64,000 bases of DNA, from NCBI RefSeq assembly GCF_040958095.1, contig NC_091230.1, positions 14,341,538-14,405,537 of the forward strand, given 5' to 3'. Below, piece after piece: positions 57,822 through 64,000 of the stretch (position 1 is its first letter; each line of letters opens with the position of its first letter). Both the position numbers and the translations under genes were made by a program. This stretch comes from Procambarus clarkii (taxonomy: Eukaryota; Arthropoda; Malacostraca; Decapoda; Cambaridae). The notes below the pieces were generated by a model, which was not told the origin of the DNA, ran no database searches, and worked only from the letters and a program-made list of their open reading frames with translations.

Positions 57822-58573
57822 GTAAGTTTTTTTTTTTGTCATTTGAAAACAAAGTAATTTGAAATTATATTGAATAATTTTTCTTAGTTATTAGGCACTT
57901 GGATATAGGCACTTTGTGATATGAATCTTTTAGTAAGAAAAAATATTTTGTTCTGATGAATCTTTCGGCATAATTTATTGTTTATTGATAAATACTGTAT
58001 CATCGTTTCTCAGAATACTGTACAGTACTGTATTTCTGTAAGGACTTCATCAGTGGTTCCCTGTTGGTAGCTGCTCTGGAGAGCTACATATATATCAAAT
58101 TGCATCAGGCCCTTGTGAGTCATTAAAATCCTACTAGAGACCAGACACAAACTTGGTCTCTTCACCAAGATGAAGGGAGCAGAGGATACTAGATCACTGA
58201 GAAAAATTGCTACTTGAAAAGTATTATGTGAGTTTACCCGAGGGCATTTGTCTTTCTAGTGGTGCTGATGAGGACAAGGAGCTGGTGGTTTGTCAAGGTT
58301 TCCCCATTTTTCCTGATGGTTTTATTGAGCTTGATCTTGAATTGCAACAGTGTTTTGGCATTTATGACTTTAGTGGGATGGCAGTTCCATGGATTTACAG
58401 TATAATCCTATGGGTGAAAAAATATCACTTGTTTTCTGTCCTACATTGTGGCTTGAGCTTAAAACCATTATTCCTTGTTTATGTTGCATCTGACCTTTTA
58501 ACCACTGGACTGCGCCGGCCGAGAAAACTCGGTTTGTTGGAAATAGTGCGAACCGAGAAAACGCCTTTATAAT

Positions 58574-58763
58574 GTTGACCAAACCACACACACACTAGAA
58601 AGAGAAGGGACGACGACGTTTCGGTCTGTCCTGGACTATTCTCAAGTCAATTGTCAATCAACTTGATTGGTCCAGGATGGACCGAAACATCGTCATCCCT
58701 TCACTTTCTAGTGTGTGGTTTGGTCAACGTATTTCAGTCACATTATTGTTACTTCTGGTCTGC
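58574..58763. mobile_element. Short decapod repeat, inverted pair (copy E)
   Basis: 58574-58648 and 58655-58728 are imperfect reverse complements ('gttgaccaaaccacacacac' ... versus ... 'gtgtgtggtttggtcaac'), giving ~75 bp arms around a short loop containing 'caattgtcaat'. The + oriented half continues to the family 3' end 'ttctggtctgc'. Flanks 'cctttataat' and 'cctttttaataa' may be a diverged TSD. Same 5'-inverted architecture as 5119-5253. Confidence 0.8.
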
Positions 58764-59389
58764 ACCTTTTTAATAATTCGTATAATTCAAAATACGCATG
58801 CAGTTGGTTGGGTATTAAGTTAACTCTTGGGACCTCCAGCGAGAGGCAGCAATCTTGGAAAAAATTCCCAGAATGCCCTGGGGCTGCTGGCTGGCTTAGT
58901 TCCAAGTGAGCAACCGTGGGTGGCACACGTGCCTCTGGCTCCCAAACACCTGTCTGACGCAGTGTTGAAAGATTGCTCTCTGTCAGTGAAATTCAGACCT
59001 TATTATTTGAAGAACATAAGGGTTATGATATTGATGAAGCTATGCACAATAAGGTCCTAACACAAGGGTCGGATACAAGTGATACAGCATGTATGAGGAC
59101 GATACTGTGAGCGTATCCAGTAATAGCCGAGTGCCACCCGTGTCATCTCCAGTTTTTATAGATGATACTACAGATGAATTGTTTTCTGGATTGTGATGAT
59201 ACAAGTGGCACAGATGAACAGCGGCTTCCATGGTGGTGGTTATTACCAGTGATGGTGGTGGCAATAGGAGTATGGGTGAATTTGCGAGGGATGACTGTGA
59301 TAATTTTGTAACACAAACCACAATTTGATGATTCTGATGTTCGTGTTACATCCACTTTCCCATATATAGGTGAAGATATGGAAAAAAAT

Positions 59390-60010
59390 GCAGTGCAGTG
59401 AAAAGCTCCTTAAGCAGTGGAAAAAATGCTCAATGAGCCAAGTAAGAACAAAACAGTTGGCCCAGATGTCCCAGAAATGCCCAGGAACTTTCAGAATTTT
59501 CACCATGGGTTCTAAGAGAAGGTGCACCTGAGCTCAGCATTCCACTTCAACTCATTTTTCAGGCATCCCTGTATACAGAGTCCTAACAGATGTGTGGAAA
59601 AAGGCTTACATAGTTCCAATCTACAAAAGTGGCAGCAGGGAAGACCCCCTCAATTATAGACCTGTATCATTGACAAGTGTAATAGTCAAAATATTGGACA
59701 AAATAATTAAAACTAAATGGATAAGACAACTGGAGAAAAATAGCATAATAACAGACAGTATGGTTTTCGATCTGGAAGATCCTGTGTGACGAATTTACTT
59801 AGTTTCTATGATCGAGCTACAGAGATTTTACAGGAAAGAGATGGTTGGGTGTACTGCATCTATCTGGACCTGAAAAAGGCTTTCGACAAGGTCCACATAA
59901 AAGGTTGTTCTGGAAACTGGAACATATTGGAGGAGTGACAGGTAAGCTTCTAACATGGATGAAAAATTTTCTAGCTGACAGTGAAATGTTATTTTCTGTG
60001 GCCCATTGAA
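59390..60010 (+). pseudogene. Non-LTR reverse-transcriptase fragment (sense)
   Basis: Blocks in order: KTVGPD-like pre-RT segment near 59445; 'VWKKAYIVPIYKSGSREDPL', then NYRPVSLTS (59592-59680); 'QLEKNSIITDS'; after a frameshift QYGFRSGRSCVTNLL, and 'CIYLDLKKAFDKV' (catalytic motif A near 59868), ending 'LLTWMKNFLAD'. The FADD box is missing. It is interrupted at the point where the opposite-strand fragment starts. Confidence 0.75.
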
Positions 60011-60330
60011 AGACTTGATTAACTTCAGATTGGAGGTTTGCTGTATCGTTTATATTTCTTAGTGTCATCTGCAAAGGATGATACAGTACTATAGTTTGTA
60101 TCCATAACTATATCTGATATAAAGATGAGAGAAGTACCAAGAGCAAGCACAGTATCTTGGGAGACGGCTTTTCACAGTGGATGATCCAGATTTTACCATG
60201 TTGATTACTGTATCATACTGTGGGGTTCTGTTTGTTAAGAAGTTAAAGATCCATCTCCCTACTCTGCCAGTAATTCCTCGTGTGCATTTTGTGTGCAATA
60301 ACGTCATACCTTGTGATTATCTTGTGATGT
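60000..60330 (-). pseudogene. Non-LTR reverse-transcriptase fragment (antisense)
   Basis: The minus strand reads 'CTRGITGRVGRWIFNFLTNR', then a degraded SGLPQGTVLAP-like motif B, and, after a frameshift, 'SFADD' (60064-60075, catalytic motif C), followed by 'NINDTANLQSEVNQVFQWAT' and ENNISLSARKF. It comes from a related but different copy than the sense fragment; the two converge head-on. Confidence 0.75.
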
Positions 60331-60376
60331 TTTCGGGACTTAGCGTTCTCGCGGCCCGGTCATCGCCCAGGCCTAA
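60325..60376 (-). mobile_element. LINE 3' block scrap
   Basis: 'cgggacttagcgttctcgcg' then 'gcccggtcatcgcccaggcct', the same terminal block as at 6383, 11421 and 55586, here only ~50 bp. Confidence 0.6.
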
Positions 60377-60386
60377 AGAATGAATC

Positions 60387-60707
60387 TTATTCATTCCCAG
60401 TTTGCCCACCTCTGCTGCTTGATAACTGGCAGAAGTTGCAGTTAGCTCCTCCTTGGGTTCTGACTTGGTTAGAACTAGACTGGGATATCAGGATGGCCTT
60501 CATCTCTCTGGGAAGTGCTGGGAATATCTTGGCTTTCTCATCAGAACTTGGGAGTGCCTTTAGGGTAGTTTGAACTTCACATGGTTTACCTGTGGGTTGT
60601 GTGTGACTAAAAGTGTTTACTGTTTTCCTGGTAGGAATCCTTTTGCTACTGCCTGGATTGAGCAGTGCAATCTTCAAATCCACCCAAATCAAATCCTTTG
60701 AATCCAC
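60387..60707 (-). other. Unidentified antisense open frame
   Basis: 106 codons, Ser/Lys/Pro-rich, with a CNFC pair near the end ('GGANCNFCQLSSS'). Flanking minus frames continue with stops up to about 61020 and share the style of a decayed transposon ORF1. I do not recognise the family and it does not belong to ASNA1. Confidence 0.25.
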
Positions 60708-61110
60708 CCCGTTTCACCTGGGGTGGATTCTGCATGGTCATTTTGCTTTCTGGGTTTTTCTGGATTTAGTCTCCTTCATGCCCTCTTGCTCTACCTGTTC
60801 CTGGCCTTGTCAGACTTTGGTGAGGGCTTTTTTTCCAAGGCCAACCACAATGGTTCATCTGTTGATCATTCTGGGCTCGACAGAATATTTACCAGTAAGT
60901 TATTTTGATCCTATAGGGGCAGCTTGGAATCTCTGCGGCACCAGTGCCAATATATCATCCTTCCTGACTTTAATGAATCTTTCCTCAAGACAGAATGAAT
61001 TTGATTTAGGGAGCAGCTGAATTATCTGGCAAGAAAAGCACTATCCGTATACTAGTAGTTCAAAGCCTTACTTGTATCTTAGTTGTTATTGATATTTCTG
61101 TTTATTTCAG

Positions 61111-61262
61111 GAAATAGACCCAAATATAGGGTATGGAGAACTTCCTGATGAATATTTTGAAGGTGCAACAGATGCCATGCGCATGGGTCGGGATATTATG
61201 CAAGAAGTGCTGGGAGCCTTTCCTGGTATTGATGAAGCTATGAGTTATGCAGAAGTTATGAA
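61111..61262 (+). CDS. ASNA1: ATPase GET3/ASNA1, exon 3
   Basis: 152 nt: 50 codons plus 2 nt, acceptor tttcag|gaa, donor atgaa|gtatgt (phase 2). Encodes '[20 protein letters not shown]', then [20 protein letters not shown] and [10 protein letters not shown]. The block [15 protein letters not shown] is highly conserved in ASNA1. Later parts (the following nucleotide-binding motifs and the Met-rich client-binding helices) must lie beyond 64000. With exons 1-2 this gives about 145 of an expected ~340 residues. Confidence 0.95.
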
Positions 61263-61591
61263 GTATGTTTGCCTGGTCTTTAGTTAAATATGACTCACTT
61301 GATAATTATAAGCTCATTTATTTTATTTTTCTCTGGAATATAGTAAAGGTCTAATTTTATGGTAATTTTATGCATATATTTACCTTTATCATCTTAATCT
61401 TGTTAGAAAAATGTATGAATTCTCACTTAGTTACATTGTGGTAACTATAAAAAAATTTTGCTTATTTATTTTTTAAGCATTGTAAGGATAGTGTGACATC
61501 AAAACTTGACTGTTATTCCAGATCCCTTCTTTGACTGAAAAATTTATAACTTTGAGAAGCTTCATTATTATTATTTTTCCATTTCCATTTA

Positions 61592-63794
61592 CTGTAGAAG
61601 TTCGCTAATCCAGACTATATGGGAAGGACCCCTTGCCAGTTTTCCGGATCAAAGGACATTTTACCACGGAAGTCCAAAAGCGAACATTTCCAAAAATGTT
61701 TGTTCCACAAACAGCATACAACTGTTGACTGTTTGGAAGGGGAGTCCCCCCTTCCATTATAACATCAGGAAGTGATGACTTTTTTGGGGTACTCTCCTAT
61801 GTTTTGCCTGCACACCGCTAGGACCTGCTTGTGACTCGCTGCTTGTTTTTCTCACTAAAAACCTGTCTAGCGACACTTGGTTTTTCCCTACGTTGTAACA
61901 CTTGGCTGAAGTGAGACATCACATTGTCATTAAAAAATTTAACTCAACGGCCTGCTACAGCTTAATTTGGGTGAGCATTTTCAACAAAAGTTTGCATTTC
62001 TTCCCATATTGTACACCATTTCTTAATTGTCGAGGAAGGGAAATACTCTACTGCCTCATCCTTCCCTGAAGAAATTTTCTCTGCTGTCTCTTGTAGCTGC
62101 TCCTTGTGAAGGGCTAGGAGTTCTCCGATGGTCAGTTCTTCGTTGTGTTCCTCCACCAACTTCTCCACATCAGCACCATCCATCTCCAAGCCCAATTGCC
62201 GGCCCAGAGAAACAATTTCCTCAACCAGAGGCACTTCAGGTTCAGGCTCAAACCCCTCAAAGTCTCGTTCTGCAACACAGTCAGGCCACAATTTTCTCCA
62301 GCCAGAGATCATGGTTCTTAGAGTCACTTCTTGCCAGGCTTTGTCTATGAGTTTTAAAGAACTACAAATGTTAAAATGTTTTTTCCAGAACTCTTAGAGG
62401 GTGAGGTTTGTGGCATCGGTCACTTTGACACATTTCTGGAAAAGTGCTCTGCTGTAAAGTTTCTTAAAATTGGAAATGATTTTCTGGTCCATAGGCTGAA
62501 TTAGAGAAGTGGTGTTGGGAGGAAGGAACTGTACTGTAACAAAACTAAATTCTTCCAACAATGAATCCTCCAAGCCTGGAGGATGAGCAGGAGCATTGTC
62601 GAGGAGAAGCAGGGCCTTGAGTGGCAAACTGTTCTCCTGCAGATATTTTTCGATGGAAGGGCAAACCACTTCATTCACCCACTCGGTAAAAAAATGCCTT
62701 GTCACCTATGTCTTACTATTAGCCCTCCACATCACACATTTTGTTTTTCTGCACATTATATTTTTTGAAGACCCTTGGATTTTCGGAATGATACACAAGC
62801 AAGGGTTTAATTTTCAAATCGCCACTTGCATTACCGCACAGCACAAGAGTTGGCCTATCTTTCATAGGCTTGGGTCTGGGCAGTGACTTCTCCTCCTTCA
62901 TAATGTATATCCTCTTCTGCAATTTTTTCCAGAATAGCCCTGTTTCGTCACAATTAAACACTTGTTGTGGTAGGTATCCCTTACTTTCAACAAAATTCTT
63001 CAACAAATCTTTCAACTGCTGGTTTATATGAGCTGGCACCCTCCCTATGCCTCACAACACTATGAATGCCACTTCTTTTTTTTAAAGTTCTCAAACCATC
63101 CCCTGCTCGCCTTAAATTCTTTCCTATCTGCATCACTTGTTCCAGGAGGTTTTCTTTATCAGATCTTCATGCACCATCCTTGCTTTTCACAAATGATAGC
63201 CTCTGAAATGCTATCACTTGCTAACTGCTTGTTGTTTATCCAAATTAATAATAACTTTTCTACATCCTCAAGTGTTTGTGTCCTTTGTTTCGTGATTGTT
63301 GTTATGCCTTTTGCCACTTTAGCGCGCATAGTGTCTTTTTCTTAGCAATTACAGTGGATATCGTTAACATGGATTTGTTGTACTGCCTAGCTAATTCAAC
63401 AACCCTCATACCATTTTCATGTTTATGAATGATCTCTTATTTTCCCTCTATGGTCATCCTCACAATTGTTTTCTTAGGTTGAACTTTACCTACTGACTGA
63501 CTTGGGACCCCATGGCATGATATATATAAGAACTGTTATGTTTAAAAAGCAAAAAAGCAGGCAAACAATGAAAGTGTTCACAAAGAATTCAAGCGGGATG
63601 GACTTGTAAACAAACTGAGAGTGCCTCGCCTTGCACCCCGCGCCCCCAGCACCACGTGCTCGTTCGACCCATACGCGTATGAACAGACATCGTCTTCTAG
63701 GTTAACTGTCGTACACCAATTCAAATTTTACGATGAATTTGACGTCAACCAAAAAATTTGTACTCTAGGGCAGTCATCAACCGAGGTTCCACTG
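61592..63794 (-). mobile_element. Tigger/pogo-type DNA transposon, near full length, decayed
   Basis: About 2.2 kb, oriented minus, flanked by TA (61590-61591 and 63795-63796). The 5' TIR on the minus strand begins 'cagtggaacctcggttgatg'. The other end 'ctgtagaagttcgctaatcc' matches imperfectly (about 12 of 17 terminal bases). It contains a broken transposase (61962-63470). Size, TA target and protein all fit Tigger. It sits antisense in an ASNA1 intron. Confidence 0.8.
61962..63470 (-). pseudogene. Tigger-like (TIGD1-like) transposase, frameshifted
   Basis: In order on the minus strand: CENP-B/HTH N-terminus 'HENGMRVVELARQYNKS' (stop just before it); 'VAKGITTITKQRTQTLEDVE', KLLLIWINNKQLASDSISEA; 'FKASRGWFENFKKK'; after a stop/frameshift 'GYLPQQVFNCDETGLFWKK' (first catalytic D), LKIKPLLVYHSENPRVFKK; then in another frame 'RHFFTEWVNEVVCPS', 'ALLLLDNAPAHPPGLED' (second D), 'PNTTSLIQPMDQKIISNFK' (third D); then 'ISGWRKLWPDCVAERDFEGF' to the C-terminus. 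The full domain order is present; several frameshifts and stops inactivate it. Confidence 0.85.
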
Positions 63795-64000
63795 TATTCA
63801 GGTATCATATATTTTATTTAGTGAGGATTTATTACCTGTCTCATTGTGCATGTAAATTACCAACATTGTTCTACTGAGCAGTTTCTAGATAACAGATTGA
63901 AGTGTTATCTTGGTCGAGCAGGTTGGTATGGGGAGGTAGCCTAAATTATTGGGATCGTCTCAAAGCTCTCTAAATGTACTCACTAGAAAGGAGACGAGAG

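Larger units (their letters stand above)
57822..61110 (+). other. ASNA1: ASNA1 intron 2 (phase 0)
   Basis: GT (gtaagt) to AG ('tgtttatttcag'). Contains an inverted short repeat (58574-58763), opposed RT fragments (59390-60330), a LINE tail and an unidentified antisense frame (60387-60707). 57830-58570 and 58770-59390 hold no recognised gene; small frames such as 58207-58572 have no domain. Confidence 0.85.
61263..64000 (+). other. ASNA1: ASNA1 intron 3 (phase 2, runs off the window)
   Basis: Starts gtatgt and contains the Tigger-like transposon 61592-63794. No acceptor followed by the expected next ASNA1 block (VKGMNFxVVxFDTAPTGH-like) was found before the edge. 61263-61590 and 63797-64000 are unremarkable AT-rich sequence. 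Confidence 0.75.

Noticed and set aside
57954-57975. CTGATGAATCTTTCGG as a hammerhead core
   Set aside because: No following stem II plus GAAA and no cleavage-site stem.
58207-58572. 121-codon + frame in ASNA1 intron 2 as a nested gene
   Set aside because: No recognised domain, intronic position and adjacent to repeats; composition like neighbouring non-coding DNA.

Overview
This is a window of a large, repeat-rich animal genome, most consistent with a decapod crustacean (crayfish/lobster/shrimp type). Spliced exons with GT-AG introns show it is eukaryotic. The decapod assignment rests on recognised dispersed repeats: antisense LINE 3' ends carrying the 'gcttagcgtccccgcgg' block, tRNA-like SINEs with GGTTCGAA-type B boxes, and Penelope-like elements with (TA)n ends. 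The species cannot be fixed from sequence alone.

Only one host gene is supported: the 5' part of the GET3/ASNA1 ATPase gene on the + strand. Exon 1 is 53398-53534, exon 2 57674-57821 and exon 3 61111-61262; the rest lies beyond the right edge. About 145 residues are present, including the P-loop and the switch I block. Its introns carry a piggyBac-like MITE (54456-55348), a LINE 3' end, an inverted short repeat, two convergent reverse-transcriptase (RT) fragments and a nearly full-length Tigger/pogo DNA transposon (61592-63794).

The remaining ~53 kb holds tandem arrays and transposon debris. The largest arrays are ~6 kb of a 21-24 bp unit with ~1.2 kb higher-order duplications (17976-23948), 2.6 kb of a GC-rich 32 bp unit (36422-39003), 1.2 kb of a 24/28 bp unit (39111-40337), 5.25 kb of a 20 bp unit (40645-45898) and 1.6 kb of a 24 bp unit (47791-49356). 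There are also a 1.3 kb 25 bp array at the left edge, six smaller minisatellites and about a dozen dinucleotide tracts. Many have long open frames on one or both strands; these are artefacts of stop-free repeat units, not genes.

Transposon relics include a Penelope-like element (RT YVDD box plus GIY-YIG nuclease, 24456-26690) with inverted arms between (TA)n tracts, and two smaller copies of the same family with the same architecture. There is also a restriction-like-endonuclease (REL) C-terminal domain of an R2/NeSL-type element with a poly(A) tail (13511-14500), several Jockey/CR1/I-type LINE fragments and a decayed hAT transposase (49368-50095). Two short element families with target-site duplications are notable: a ~105 bp repeat that twice occurs as a palindrome or inverted pair (one a perfect 66 bp palindrome), and a ~100 bp element predicted to fold into tandem hairpins. 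No new multi-gene system is evident; the best leads are these two short families, the Penelope inverted architecture and a duplicated pair of splice-bounded blocks at 10.4 and 11.6 kb.
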